DNA from: Tubiluchus corallicola
Taxonomy: Eukaryota; Priapulida; Priapulimorpha; Priapulimorphida; Tubiluchidae
Length of the DNA stretch: 60,000 nt
Assembly (NCBI GenBank): GCA_030141605.1
Contig: JAQGDQ010000003.1
Coordinates: 1,323,501 to 1,383,500 of the forward strand
Reading direction: 5' to 3'
Shown: positions 37,901 through 52,223 of the stretch, one piece after another
Position numbering within the stretch: the first letter of the stretch is position 1
Layout: every line of letters begins with the position of its first letter
Position numbers and translations under genes: made by a program
Notes under the pieces: generated by a model
Database searches by the model: none
Told to the model about the DNA's origin: nothing
Seen by the model: only the letters and a program-made list of their open reading frames with translations

Positions 37901-40900
37901 CCCCCACAACAAAGTTGCAAAATTATGATTTATCACATCACAACAACTAGACCTCGGCATGACATACGTAAACAAGTTTGTTGTAACCGCTGCTATACTT
38001 ATTGGTCTATAATAATTATTAAAATAAGCTGTACAACATTCAGCCTATTTATGCAAGTGTGCACTGTGTTATGGCGAGAAATAAAAGAATTGTATAATTT
38101 GATTCAAGAGTACATGTAATTTCTTGACACAGAATGCTGTAGACTGCTAACTACAACCATACAGTCTTAGGTTTGAAACAAGTAGCTGCTTCCTTACCTG
38201 TATTGTTGTTATTTGTGTAATGTATTGCTATAAGTGTTATTCATAGTTATGCTTAGTTAAAAATTTTGTTAACCAACTCCCGGACCTATGGCTTGCTAGC
38301 AATACTAGTGTCCTAAAAGTGACTTTGTGCAATTTTCATTTCTAATCAGCATTATATTACATATTTGTAATGTAGTGAAGTTTCAGACAGACACCAAGTG
38401 TAATTATAATTTTATCAGAAAAAATAAACTTGGAACTTTTAAATTATAAAACTGTGTGCAAATATAGCAAATACTGCCTCTGCTGTGAGGTTTTATGCAG
38501 AAAAACTTACTGCTGTTTCTTTTGCCCTTGAGTAACAGACATGAAACATCAATGGAAAAAAATCATTGCCTATGCAGAAACACACAAGGTATGCAATTCC
38601 TAATTAAGGTGCCCTTGAGTTGCTCAAATATGCAGATATTACTTTGTCTGAAATGTTTTTTGGGCTTACAATAGAAATACTAAAACATTTATTATCATTG
38701 CAAAAATGCTGGAAAATTGTAGAAAAAACTAGTAACCCAGTAACTTGTAACTCAGGTTAAATAAAGTTTTCATGAAATTTAGCCATAACAATTAATATTT
38801 CCTATATTACTGTACGTGTGTTAATCCAAAAAGTTGTGGCTAGCAGCTAGTTCAGCTATGCTAATGCAAATCATATTTACTTGTTGATAACAGATTTTAT
38901 TCGTGGGAGTATCGTCACACTTGTATTGTTCATACAGGCAAATGGAGCACATTACTGGTGTGGACTCATAGTTTCCATACAGCAACAGTTTAATAAGTAA
39001 ATTGGTTGCCTCCTACTTGATGTAGTCTAAAACTCTTTTTGGCTGCTGTGATGTGTAGTCTAATGTAATTTGTGCATTCAGTGAGAAAAATTCTGATACG
39101 CTCACATTTTTATTTGAGTTTTATCACATATACGTGCGCATTGTTGAATGCGCTGGATATTCCCTTCCAAAACTAACATACATATAGCTTGTTTTTGCCT
39201 GTACAAAGCTTTTCATTAGTTTTTGAATATGATGTTTTATCAGCAAAATCTAAACTATGTTTGGACACTCATTTATATTTTGCCTTCAGTGCTGCCTTAG
39301 AAGTTATTATAGTCTTTGCAGGATTTCACAAGAATGACATTGATGGCTTTACTTAATGGTGTTGTTTTTATTGTTTTTACAGAGGAAAGTCTGCAATATT
39401 GTGTACAGCACTTAGGCAGGATGTATTGGCCACTGGAAGTTATGACAAATGGACAATCTTGTATGATCCACGATCAGGTAGCTCTAGATTTTTTACCTAT
39501 CTGTGAATGACTGCAGTCTAATGTTGGTATAATGTAATGTTGGTTCTCATTCTTTGTTGAAAATCTTGAGTAAACCTTGTGGGATTTGTAGTTGATGAAG
39601 CTGTACATTAACTGCTAGGAAAATTTTAAAATCATGTCACTACAAGTTAGTTTAGCATACTTCATTAGAGGTGCTTCAGTTTCTGTTCAAGTATGTGCAA
39701 AATAGTTCTTAATAATTTTGAGTAATTTCCCGGTTACCTTTTTGTATTGTATGTCTGTAAGAAAAGACTGCCGATATATAATTATGTTCTTGCAATTAAA
39801 AGGAGTCTCTAAATTTTAAAAGACGTTATTAGTTCGTGTTCTCTATTTTGATTATATTTTTTCTTTTTTGTGCTACACATACAAGATATATTTTTTATGC
39901 TAAGCGTATAAGTGTGTGTTTATTATCCTGTCTGTGGTGTCTAGCGAAATTATTAAAAACTTACTGATAATTCAATTTCAGGACAAAAGGCTCTGCTGTA
40001 CATTAAGTACAACATTACAAATATATCAAAAGCGCTGCTCTTGTAATGATGTTAGAAAAACATCAAAGTATGTTTGATAACAATAAGTTTTGATGGAAGT
40101 CTCATGCCACTACATGCATTCTTGATTTACAAAAAAATGTGTGAGTGCCGAGAGCTACCTCGTGCTAGACATTCACCTTGTGTAAATATAGCATTAGGAG
40201 TGACTTCATTTAAAAACAGTAATAGCTAGTAGCTACATATACTTTTCCGGAAGTTTTTTTTTGCTCACAACTTAACTTCTTTGTGGTAGAGCATTGTGAA
40301 ACATAAAGCAGATTTAGCATACACTAGTATTTAGCAAACCACTTTTGCAGCCGACGTTTTGCGTACGATTTTTAAATACACACACAAAATCTTTTGGTGT
40401 TTCACGAATACGCGGTTGAATTAAAACTTATTAATGTGTTTAGGTTATGCACCAGTGAAACAAATGGTTTACCATGCCAAACCAGTCTTGTGCTTAGCAG
40501 TAGATGATGAATATGTTATAACGGGTAGCGAAGATAGTACAGTAGCTATACATGATCGACGTGCTGATAAGCAGCTTGACTCAATAGCGGTACCTTTCTT
40601 TATCAATTATTTACTCAATAAAAGTAATGAGTATGCATTTACCTACTGATGCACAAACATTCTTGCAATAATTGTAAAAGGCAAGCTTCATAAATTCATA
40701 TACAGTATTAGACTCACTTTGGGACCGAAGTGTTTTGACTCAATTAACCGACTGAACCTATTAACCGATATGTGTAGTATTACTGGTATAGAAGTATGAG
40801 TCACCAGCTTAGTATGCACTGCAAAGGTTTTTAATGAATTTTAGAAACAAAGTAATGCCTAAATACGTTTGTGCAGTTAAAAATTAAAAAATGTATTTTA

Positions 40901-43900
40901 AAATATTAATTTATATAAATGAATTAGCGATAAATTAAAAAGTATGCTTTTCTAAATCACACAAGTCTATTTGTTTGCAAAAATTACAAAAATTCCTTCA
41001 AAGTTGGCTGCTTCATTCCACCGTGAAGAAGTTGGCTCACAAAGTTCTCATAATGATAAAAACCTTGAAAAACTGTTGTTGTATGATGCACAAATTGTGA
41101 CGTACTTACTGTACTGTACCTGCGTCCCTGGCATAACAGCAACATCTAACTGATTAAACTTTCTTGCAAAGACAGCTAGAGCTTCAAAAGCAAACTGCTA
41201 AGCAAATGATTAAATGTTTAACTTCCAGGAATTCTAGGTAAATTGCAGTGGACGGGCGGGTCAAAACAAACCATTAGGTTAGCATATTAGCGAATGATAA
41301 ACGTTCCTGTTTACAAACAAAACCTTACTTAACATGATTGTTTCTATGTATATTATAAAACGAAAGCGAACTAAGGTGATATAAAAGTCATAATTAAAAA
41401 GCTTATTAGTCACACCAAAGCATGTGAAGCAAAAATATTGAGTCAATTATGCAGACATTACCGACAGTTTTTATGTACATTTGAATAGAAGCGGCCCGTA
41501 CCAGGCGTTTTTCAGTCAGTTAAGCGATTGAGTCTATTAAGCAGCGCCTACTATACTAGAATACATTCTTCTTAAAAATATGCTTAGCTTTTTGTAATTA
41601 GGTTCACAGGTTTCACAGTCATACCTTTGTCCTGAGTTAAAGCTTTCCTTATCAGAAATAAAAGTTTGTTATACAAATAGGAAGAGTCACAGTGCCACAG
41701 AGTTCTTAGTGCCCGAACTTAACTACCAGAAAAATTGTTGCTTTATGCTTTTTCTGCTATTCTGCTTTTGTTGGCTTAGTAATTATCTTTAGTAATTAGG
41801 GCAGTTTCGTCCTCAAATGCATTAAGTAAATGAGACCATGAGCTCTCGGTATCTGCTGTAGTGTCTTGAAGTGGGCAGTAAAGACTTAGACCTCTTGCCT
41901 GCAATTCAGCTGTTATTGTGGATTTAGTGCTTTACTTAAAATACATTTACCTCGTAGGAGACAGGCTGAGACAGTTCATTGACTCAGCTTACAGGAATGT
42001 CATGGGTACTGGATCAGGCTGTGGTCACAAACATCTCTTTGAACAGCCCTGCCTCTGGGTGCTTTTTGTCATACATTGTGCCAAAGTGTATAAAAAAGAA
42101 AAAATACAATATTACCTTATACAGTGTAATGCAGTATTAGTTTCTCAGTTGTTTAACATTAAAGCTGTACGAAAGTATTCTATATTTATACGTTAGCTGA
42201 TTTTGTAATTTGCTGTTGTTGTCGAAAAATTTAATCATGCAATGTATTATAGCATGGCTTCTAGTGATTTTGTTTTCACGTAAATTTTCTTTGTGTAGTG
42301 TATACATTTATTACTGTACAGCACACAGCATTGTTGTGCTTAAGTGTTTATATATTTGCTACATGCATTTGATCTGTCATAGGTTTATTATTGTATTAAA
42401 TTTGTGACTGTGGCCGGTTTGTGGCTGAGTGATGACATTCCTGAACTTCATGGTAGTGGCATTTTATTTAGTTCTATGTTCACTCCAAGTGGTATCATGT
42501 GCAAACCTATCATGTATTTACTTAGTAGTGGGAGCAGGGTAACACCATTCCAGACTGTTTATATCCTGCACCCATTAGGGAAATGGAACAATAACACTTC
42601 TTCATTATTTATGTAAAATATGCAGTTATTATCACCATTGTATAAAAAATGTCAGTATTGACCCAACTCCTGTATTGTGATGTGCCTGATAATGCATCAG
42701 TATCAACCTGTTAGTTTTTTTGGTTCTGGTGAGGTGTATTTTACCTGCTTTTAGTAAATTTGCCTAATTTAATAAACCATTTGTATGTAACTGGCAATTA
42801 TAAAATTTGTATTGAAGTTTTAAAGGTAAACATCGTTAAATCAAGAATTCATTTATAAATAAATTTCCAATATTGTTTCTCTTGCAGTTTATTCTCATTT
42901 CGCTTGTTTTTTATAACTTTCAGTATTTTTCAGCTGCCTACTTATGTGATGTCAATGTGTTACAAACTAGGACATTTATGGATTGGTGACAGAAAAGGAT
43001 TTGTGCATTTATTACAACCAAAAACCTTTGAACTTTTTAAGGTACTTGCTAGGTAATCATATGTAACCAACAAAATATTTAACTTCTCAGCATAACCTCA
43101 TATGCCTTTTAGAAGTTCATTCGCTGAAAATAATGTAAAAAGTAGCATAGAAATCTAAAACTGGAAAATTGCCAAAAGCCGAACGGTGTGACAATTTTAT
43201 CCAAAAATACTAATTTTTGGTAGTTACTGTAATCTGTTAGTTACTGTAATTAGGATTATCTGATGCCAAATGGAAAAATTGGAGTACAATGGAAAGCATA
43301 GGCTCCAATACATGCGTTTGTTCTTACTGTTGCAGACTTACGATGTAGGGCACAAGAATAAAATTACTGGCATTCAATTTTCTATGGGAAGTTTAATTAC
43401 ATGCTCAGCCGACCGTACAATCCGAATTTCAGAGCCAACAGATAATCCAAGAACCATCCATACAGTAACAAGTGGGCACTTCATCAGTGAAATTTCGTCA
43501 GTAAGTTTATAACTTGCATTTTCTTCATATGTTTAACAACCTTTTTGACTAAAATACAGTGATGTAGTCGAGTGTTTGCTGTTCGAATCTGAGTCAAAGT
43601 GCTTTAGATTGTAGTTTGAAAAAGAAACATAGTTCATCGTAATACATTATTTTTTCTTATAACGCATCACCTTAATATAGCTATTTTTATCTAACTAAAT
43701 AGTGGAAAAAATGTTAAAATAATTATACTGAATTTCTGAACTAACTTTCGTGATTCTAGCACTACTGAAAATAATTTATGGGGTGCGTGATAATAACATC
43801 GCAAGTAGCAAAACGGGGAACCATAGAAAAAAATTATTTTTACAATAGTTTATAGGAGTACTGTGTAGGTTTCTTCTGACCATCCAATAGTGGCACCTAA

Positions 43901-44283
43901 CAGACAGCCTACATTTTAGGTCACTTTCTGAATGCCAGTTATAGAGCAAATTGCAGTTATAAAGCAGGTTGCTCAATTTATGAGCACCCGCTTATAAATT
44001 ATTATCGCTTTCTATTAAAGTGTCACATCAAAAATCATCACTTGTGATTTAATGGGTCATAGATTAGTCTGTAGAGAACCTGTATTTAAAGAGAAGGTCA
44101 CATTAGAAGAACTCGTGTTAGTAGTAAACATACGATAAATAGCTTTTTATTTGTAAAAGTTCCTACGGGCATTAATTTTTTTTTAATAATGTATAATATA
44201 TTTAGATTGACTTTCAAAATGATGTGTTAGTCAGTGGAGAAGGTGATGCGGCAGTGGATGTCTGGATTCCAGCTGACAGGTGA
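34981..44283 (+). CDS. FBXW9: F-box/WD repeat-containing protein 9
   Basis: Nine exons: 34981-35278, 35458-35594, 35945-36076, 36541-36653, 39383-39477, 40444-40589, 42934-43041, 43336-43500, 44206-44283. All are GT-AG with matching phases; the total is 1272 nt and 423 aa. An F-box (about residues 39-85, IPAELLLKIFSYLEAKFLYC) should bind SKP1. A WD40 propeller follows, with blades such as GHYSSVDAVHL, SGSRDRQLSLWDL, CTGSWDTYVKLWDM, ATGSYDKWTILYDPR, ITGSEDSTVAIHDRR, WIGDRKGFVHLL and TCSADRTIRI. The last blade ends VDVWIPADR. Such proteins are substrate receptors of SCF ubiquitin ligases; FBXW9 substrates are little known. The ATG at 34981 is chosen because the upstream extension has only a GTG. 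Small ORFs inside its introns match nothing. Confidence 0.95.
40702..41566. mobile_element. Possible DNA transposon remnant in FBXW9 intron 6
   Basis: The left part has GACTCAATTAACCGACTGAA (40738-40757). The reverse complement of the right part has GACTCAATCGCTTAACTGAC near 41535. The two match apart from a short indel, in inverted order. The outer ends (TACAGTATTAG and CTACTATA) are weakly complementary. No transposase frame is seen. The boundaries are estimates. Confidence 0.4.
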
Positions 44284-44641
44284 ACTTGGTAATCCTCTGC
44301 TGTCCTCCAGTTTCCTCATATATAGTTTACCGTAGTATGTAATATACAAGTGACTGAAACATTCGAAAATGTTATTTTTTGTCAAGAAATAAGTTTTTAT
44401 CTTATTGTGCACATTTTTTATCTCAGAAACAGCTATCTAACAGGCATTGGTTTCTGAGTTAATATTGCTAATTTAAACGATGCAGAAGCCATCGATCACA
44501 TATAACATTGATGAAACTGTTTTCACATAGCTGATAATGAGGACGTCAAGAACGCTACAAGATTGTCACAAAACAGCTTGTCTGTCAAGGCTGCTGTTTG
44601 ACTAGTAGTAGTAGAAGTTTTCAGAACCTTTCAGTCAGTTA

Positions 44642-45119
44642 CAGTGTTCCCTCACTTATCGCGGGTGTTCCGTTCCAGGTCCACCCGCGATAAGTGAATT
44701 TCTGCGAAGTAGGGACGCTATACTTATTTTAGTAGTTATGCATTATTTTGAATCTTTATAATCCCATCTCAAGCGGGCGCAAGTACTACAATTCGTTTTT
44801 GGTGTGTATTCATCCGCTGAATAAATACACTATAAACTGTAAATGGCAATTTTTTATGATTTATAATATTCTTTTAATTTAGAATTAATATTTTTAATAT
44901 ATTTTTATGCATTTTGTGATTTTTGATGCAAAATTCATCAAATCTATACATTACTGTACAATACGTACTACGCATGTGCAAAAATGCTTTAGGCGGTGTA
45001 CCGCAAAAACTCGCTAAACAGCGAAAATACCGCAATAAATATTTTACGTTAATATTTTTGAAAACCTGGGAAACAGCGAGTCCGCAATAAATGAACTGCG
45101 AAGTAGCGAGGGAACACTG
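44642..45119. mobile_element. Pogo/Tigger-type MITE with TA target duplication
   Basis: The left terminus is CAGTGTTCCCTCACTTATCG; the reverse complement of the right terminus is CAGTGTTCCCTCGCTACTTC. The outer 12 bases are identical. The element is 478 bp and flanked by TA on both sides (44640-44641 and 45120-45121). CAGTGTTCCCTCGCTA-like ends with a TA duplication are typical of Tc1/mariner superfamily pogo/Tigger elements. There is no transposase. It lies 358 bases beyond the FBXW9 stop. Confidence 0.9.
44820..44825 (+). promoter_or_regulatory. First AATAAA after the FBXW9 stop, inside the MITE
   Basis: I find no AATAAA or ATTAAA between the stop (44283) and this hexamer; the next ones (about 45033, 45085) are also in the MITE. 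It may serve as the FBXW9 poly(A) signal unless a weaker variant is used upstream. Confidence 0.4.
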
Positions 45120-45849
45120 TATTTTGAAAACACTTATCATTGTAAATGTATTACTATTAGCTTTTTTATCAATTTTTACATTTATGTGCTCAGCAAGCAG
45201 TCCAAACTCAAGGTTTTAAACTCACATGACAACCCCATAAGCTCTTGGGGATGCCATGCATTGTAACGACTTTCTTCAGATTAGCTAAACCCACTTTAGT
45301 GACCAAACATTTGAATTGAGTTACTATTTGGACCACATGGATCACATCGTGCCTCAAGTTTGTCTACTGTTATGTTAACGACAGGTTCTGTGCAGGTTTG
45401 AATGGCATTTGTTTATTAACACAAACACAATAGCTTTACTTGTATTTCTGCCACTTTTACCTCTGTGTTATGTTGTAATTTATTTTGTATTGCACTTATG
45501 TATGCTGTCTGCATTTTTTCTATATTCATTGTTGTGTTTGTTAGTATAAAAAACGAAAATCTAATCGACTTTCTAACATTTTATTTTTGTGTATCGTCTT
45601 ATATCTTACCACTTTTAGGTCGTAAATTCATGCTTTGATATCTGCGTCATACATTATAAGCATTCCTACCAAATCATTTGACTTCTTGAATTACGGACGA
45701 TTTTGCAATTTATTCTGCAAAATCCTGCACAACAGTAAATAATGTTGATAAAACACGTTAGCCCCTCACACTTTTATTAAATTAAGAGTCCAATGAATTT
45801 GACTTAATAAATAACAAATGCACTTCAATGTACTCCAATCCTGTACAAT

Positions 45850-46415
45850 CTAATATTGTACAGAAAAATTATAGACAATTTTTTTGTAAAAATATAGTGG
45901 TTTACATATAATATGCCACATAGCCAGGGAGTACAGTAGCATCCATAACAGTAAAGTAGAATATATCCACAGATAGTAAATCCAGCCGCTTATTGTGGCC
46001 ACTATGGCTGCAACGGAACTACACAATGCTGTAACATAGTAAAATCTGTCATTTATTAAATCCAAACTTCGCTTTATAAATCCACCTTGTAAATACAACA
46101 AAACTGTGAGGATAAGGCCGTGTGACTGTCTTGCATTTTTTTAACTTGGCAAACAGCTTATCACATATAAAGAGTTATGATATAGATAAGCAATACATAA
46201 TTTACTCAAGTTGCTGTAACTATACAAGCAGTAATAAATTATTGCAGTCCACTTAAAAACTTTTTGCGAGCTGTTTACTGAGTGTTAAGAGTATTGGCCT
46301 CATAAATAAATATGCATTGTAATAACGTAGAAAACGGCACTTAATACGTCTCTTCGGTTTATAAATCCAGTTGCTTAATAAATCCGTTTAGCTTCGCGCC
46401 AATGTTGGTATACTG
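45850..46415. mobile_element. Probable DNA transposon fragment with GGATTTAT(T/A)AA repeats
   Basis: Read on the minus strand from the TACAGTATACC-like end near 46415, the sequence has GGATTTATTAAGC, GGATTTATAAACC, GGATTTATAAAGC and GGATTTAATAAATG. The repeats cluster at 46345-46385 and 46050-46085, with a weaker one near 45980. Such sub-terminal repeats are common in MITEs. No left terminus was found, and the hydrophobic antisense ORF (45850-46101) is probably an accident. Confidence 0.35.
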
Positions 46416-46529
46416 TACATTGGAAAGACAGGTTATAGGTAAAAGTCCTGTAGCTACAATGAATTTAATGGGTAACTATGAAACGAAAGTAAATAGTAAA
46501 GATATCAATTTACAAGTACAGTGTAAAAG

Positions 46530-46535
46530 TTTATT
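46530..46535 (-). promoter_or_regulatory. Poly(A) signal AATAAA for FNTA (minus strand)
   Basis: TTTATT on the plus strand, about 360 bases beyond the FNTA stop codon at 46896-46898. Confidence 0.4.
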
Positions 46536-46895
46536 TCTGCCAAGTTTACATGTGACATGTTACAAATTAAATACATTAATAATACAATAATAAAAACATC
46601 ACAAATGTTGGAAACATTCTTTTGGAGTTTACAAATAAAGCAGGTTGAAAGAAGAACTAAAATGTGAACCAGATGTTCATGCCTAACATATCTACAGCAC
46701 TAAAGTGTTTATCTTCCTCGAGGTTGAAAACGGGCTTGCTATAGAGGCACGGTGTGCTACAGTGGAAACTATGATCATAAAGCATCTAAATCCTCTGGTA
46801 TAAATGTGCTTATACCATCTGCCGAACATTTGTAGTACATGTAGTAACTAATGACAAAAACGTGAACATTGAACACAGCAAGGTATGTATGAATT

Positions 46896-49800
46896 TCAAC
46901 TTGATGCAACTGCTTCTTCAGTGCCATATTTGTGCTTCATTTTTCTAGAAATGTAGTTCCAATACTCGACTCGTATTGTATCAAATTCATTTGCTAGAAC
47001 CGTGCACAGCTGAAAACAATAAAACAAATCTGTTACATGTTAGTCTTATATCAGTGTATCACTAAAAAAATATTAACGAATCTAACAGAAAGATCCTTAT
47101 ACTTCGCTGGGAGTTGTTGAGAAGTCTAAATATACTATCAAGTTATGCTGTAACTATATTAATAATGTGAATCATTTTACTATCATCATTATTACTATCT
47201 TAGAGAGTTAGACTCTCAAGACACATCAGTCTACACTACAGAAAACATGTTGTCTAGCATGTTGTTTATGTACAAAACTTGCTTGCTCGGTTCGTATCAG
47301 TGGTGGAGTCGTAAAGTCATTCAAATACAATGCTGCTTTAGACATACCGTCTCAGTTGAATTCTAAAACATTAGATCATTAATTCATAATAATGTGTCTA
47401 TTGCTGCAATTGTAAAAACCACTAGTAAGGACAGGTGTTATCTTATCTTGTATGGATGCATGTCCTTTTTACACAAACTAAACATCCTTTATACGAAATT
47501 TAACAAAGAAATATGTTACTTTATAGTCACTTATTCATGTTACCCTAATGGCCTTCCTAAGTATCTCCTCTGAATTCTTGCAGTTCTGTTCCAACATGTC
47601 CTCATATATTTCCCTCATGAATGACAGAAGATATGGTGAGCGAATGTCCTCATCATACATTTGCTGGCAAAACTCTAGCAGCGATGGATATTCACTCAAA
47701 ATTTTTTCTGATAAAACTCTGAAATAAGAGAGATATTAAACTAGTCAAAGTTCCTTCTGTTAGTAAGAGAATATTTTAAATTTCCCAATTCACTAGCTAA
47801 AAGTTTTTCTAAAATCGTAAGTATGACCTTTTTGTCATAAATTGTTTCAATGTGTAACTTGCATTGAAGTACAGTTTTCTATAGTATGAAACTCCATTAA
47901 GAGAATCAAACAAAAGGTAAGCAAGTACCTTAATTTCCTTGCATTACATTATTTTTTTAATTAAGCTTTGAAACCCTTGTGTTATATGCTGAAGATGATC
48001 TTTGGAAAATGGCAATAAAAATATGTAATAATCAAGAATTTCAACTACATTCAATTTCACTTATCCAAGAGTAAAATTCATGAGAGTTTCAACTAAGGTG
48101 CACATTTATAGCACGTAACCTGTAGTACCAACCCGTAACTTGAAATATTATAATTTTTTTATGCACTAATAAGACCTTTCTGCAACATTCGAAAGGCTGT
48201 AGACTGTAGAGGATATAAACAACGACCTCAACAAGGTAAATACCTGCTCACTCACATGAAACGTTATTGTTTCATAATAACTGCTTAATAGCTCAGTAAA
48301 GCTGACAAAATATCGCTGTTTTGTTTATGATTTTCAAAATGAATGACTATTTTGCTGTGACAGCATCTTAGGCAGTTTCCTGAATAAAACTGAAGATTTT
48401 GCACAGCATTTACAGTGGCAAGCTTGCAGCCAAAGGCTGGGCAGCAAGTGATGTGTCCACAGAGCGTAATTACTACTCAGTGTGCTTTCACAGAAGAGTG
48501 AGAAAATGCATGCATGTAAATAGTTAGAAAATACTGAATATCAAACCAAATAAATTAATATGTACTATTAACCGGGTTTATTTTATTCACTTGTCAACAT
48601 TAAACTATGTTTCATTTTTCCTAGCTCAAAACAAAACACCTACCTAGAACCTTCTGTCCAGAACCATGCCTAGAAGGCCACACTGTGGCAAAACGATCAC
48701 CTGCTTATTGCTTTAACTAACATCGACATTTAGTCTCAGCACTTGGTCGTGTGAATTCAGTGAATGAGATACAGAAAGCTTTACTCACTATGTATATTAA
48801 TGAACTCACATGCTAATTTTTAATTTATCTGACTGGAGAGTAATAAATTTAAGGCACGGATTTAAGACACACCAACTGTGCATGAAAATAAGATGAAGTG
48901 CCAATTTCTGTCTTTCAGCTTATCTGACTGGATACTAACTTGTCACCACAAAATACTGACTCTGAAAAATTTATGATATTTTTATAAATGTAGTCTATGC
49001 CTTGTAACCTGTATGAAAGCGGTTTTAAAATGGCAAGCATGCTTAATTTTGTGTAGTCGTTATACTGCTGCTAAAAATAAAAAGAAAAACAGCCTTTTAA
49101 AGCATTTTTCATAGAACAAAATGTCACGTACTGCAGTAATAACTATGTTCGATCCATGTATGATCGTGAAGGTGAGATGCTGGCTCTGTGATGTAATAAA
49201 AACCAAACCCAAGCAAATAAACCATAACTCACAAATTGTGGCCTATAACCCGTAAATTGAAGCTAACCCATTACATTGTGCATCTTAAGTTATCAATCTA
49301 AAACACACACGTGCCATCATACCCTCGTAGATAATTCCATGATGCTTCATTATTTGGAGCTTTTCTCACCATTTCTTTAGTATACCTACAAAAATGTGCA
49401 AGATTACTAAGTGGTTATTGCAGCATCTACAGAGGTTTCTTTAGTAAGTGCAATAACCAAAATTGTTATAACACACCATATTATTACAAAATACTCCTCC
49501 ATAGTTACATTTGCTATTGTTCCATGCTTGTTCTAAACAAATCCTGCAACACTCAAAATAAAAACTATCTTGGAGCCTAATGCAACAAAAAACTTACTAA
49601 ATTTACAAGATGGAGCATCACACTAGTCAACACCACAGATAATACCAAGATAGTCATCAAACTTCTTGCACTGATTTATTGGAAATTTAACAAAGATTTA
49701 CCAAGCATGACATTGAACCGGGCCAATTCTGAGTTCAGCAAAACTCTGAGAATACATTTTGAATATCGTAAGATACAGTTTAACAAAATAACAAAAAACA

Positions 49801-52223
49801 GACCTAAGTTCTTTCTCTATAACTTCATCTGTAAATTTTGTTGTGTGAGTAATAGTAAAATGACGTTGATTCCACGCAGAGTTATTTCTAACATCTTCTT
49901 TCAACAGTCGATCAATGAATTCTATTTCTTGATCCCACAAATTAAACTCTTTCATTACCCACTGCCTGAAAACAAAAAATGATTTGAAAAGCCCTTCGAT
50001 AATAAAAACAACAAAGAATAAAACCAAATGACGAATTATAATATGCTTTGTTAACAGTGTTGTGAGTTTGTTGTACAGATGATGTAGACATGCACTTTGC
50101 TATTATCATGCTCTATCAGCTAATAGCCACGTCGTCATCACCATCATCATCATCAAAGTATCGATCAATTCACATAACTGAAAAAGCTTATTTTTGAGCA
50201 CTATGATTCATATGTAAAGGAATAAAACATTCACATTAATTACAGTACTCTCAAGAGTCTGTATTCGACTGGATTGGTACTGATATGTTAATGGTTACCA
50301 TTCGCTTTTCTGCAGTACAAGTAACAAATATAAACATCAACTGGTTTTTATAATTGCAATGATCATAAAATTACATTACTGCATGATTAATGACATTTGT
50401 CATTTAGACTTTTGAAACAACAAATTACTCCTCTTGGGTAACTTGTGTCTAGTCAAATATATATGGACAGCTCTGACGGATTCAATTAAAAACTGTCAGT
50501 TCAGTAGTCAGCAGAACCTGCCTGTTTTCAAGCTAATTACAATGCATAGGTTAGGTTTTTTACACAAAATGTGGATGTAGATAATAAACATACCACAAAA
50601 CATGATAACTGGAGCAAATGCCAAAATCAGTATAAACTGACTGGTTTATCTGCAAGATGAACAAATCTTTCAGCTGACCCAGCAATACAAATAAACACTA
50701 AAGAAGATTCCACTCACCTGTGCTGCCAAGCATGATAGTTTTTAGCATCTTGACTAAGGACCACATCTGTAAGCTGCAACTCATTACTTGGATCTCCTAA
50801 CCATTCCACTAATACACGTCTGTGATGCCTGAAAACAGAAAAAGGATCCGACCTGTTAGATTTCTTTTGTTGGATCTATGACAAATCCTAACATGTTAAT
50901 GTCCAATCCAGGATTCATTCTGCAGTGTCCTTTAATAATTTTTTAATTCTTTAATCATTACTTTTTTAATAATAATAATGATCAAAAACATGTTTTGCAG
51001 TTTATGTTGTACAGCAGTATGAGCAATGCACATCGTTAAACTTCATAAAAAATTTGCTAACCATTATTAGACACCCAGAGTCTACAACTCTACAAAACAT
51101 AACTTGCAAAATTCGAGTAACATTGGGTATGCCTACCATACTTGATAATTTTTTGGATTTTCTACAATTATTTCACTGCAGTAGGTTAACTCATCGTGCA
51201 GATCCTTTTTCAATTCTTTCAAAATAATTCGTCTGTAATGCCTGCAGAGAAGCAAATAAAGCACAAACAACAACTCAATTGGTAAGTAGAATAACAGTTC
51301 CATTTAATCAAGAAGAGAAATAGTTCCTAAGTAGAATAGTAGTTCTATAATAAAACAGAAACACAATTTAAACTGTTTACTGCTTTTGACTACTTACAAT
51401 AGCACAGGACAAATTTAAATTCAAACTTAAAAGGAATTTTATTTTATCATGCGCAGTATACAGCTTGAATTTTAAAGTTGCCATTACTTTAGCAAAGCGA
51501 TGAGGCAGTTAACGTGGTAATTATTTGTTATTTAATGCAAATGCAAACAGTGACTTGCAAATTTTTTTTAAGATTTTAAACCTCACAATCTTTCTCTGTG
51601 CAAATGTTTCATAATTTCAACACAGTAATGAAAACTACTGTCATCTTTCTAATAATATTTGTGATTCAAAAGATTTCTGGGAGTCAGAAACTAAATGTCG
51701 TCCTAAATTATACAATGGCAAGACACCAGCTCATTAGAAATGAAGAATTCGTGTTGGCTTACCACACAGTATAGTTTGCAGGATTAAGATCTATTGCGTC
51801 TTCGGTTAGTTCCAAAGCTCGCTCTGATTTCTCATCTAAGCAGAGAACAGCACGGAAGTAATCGTATACATCTTTGACTATAAAAAAATGATCATTTTAA
51901 GTCTAGTATTAAATATCTGTAATTTGCACATAGAATGTTTTACTCTTCTTTTATCGAAGTATTTTACAACACCGATAACCACACGCTGGACATCCAGGAA
52001 TTGTCATCTACAAATTAAATAGAAAACTTAATAGGTACAACCTGGTATACATGTAATGTTCGTATCATAAAACAAACAATTAAATATAAACATGATTTGA
52101 CACATATGTATCAAATTATGGTTGTATTTAATACATATATATATGTGTGTGTGCGTGCGTTTGTGTCTATATATATATTAACCGACACAAACGCACACAC
52201 ACACACACACATATGTATTAAAT

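Noticed and set aside
43560-43620. GTTCGAATC word suggesting a tRNA B box
   Set aside because: No matching A box, acceptor stem or anticodon arm at the right spacing.
32123-44283. TAF11-FBXW9 as an operon
   Set aside because: The 979-base spacer, the poly(A) signals after TAF11 and unrelated functions argue for separate transcription units.
45850-46101. Antisense hydrophobic 83-codon frame that could look like a membrane protein
   Set aside because: It coincides with transposon-like GGATTTAT repeats, has no ATG-exon context and no homology.
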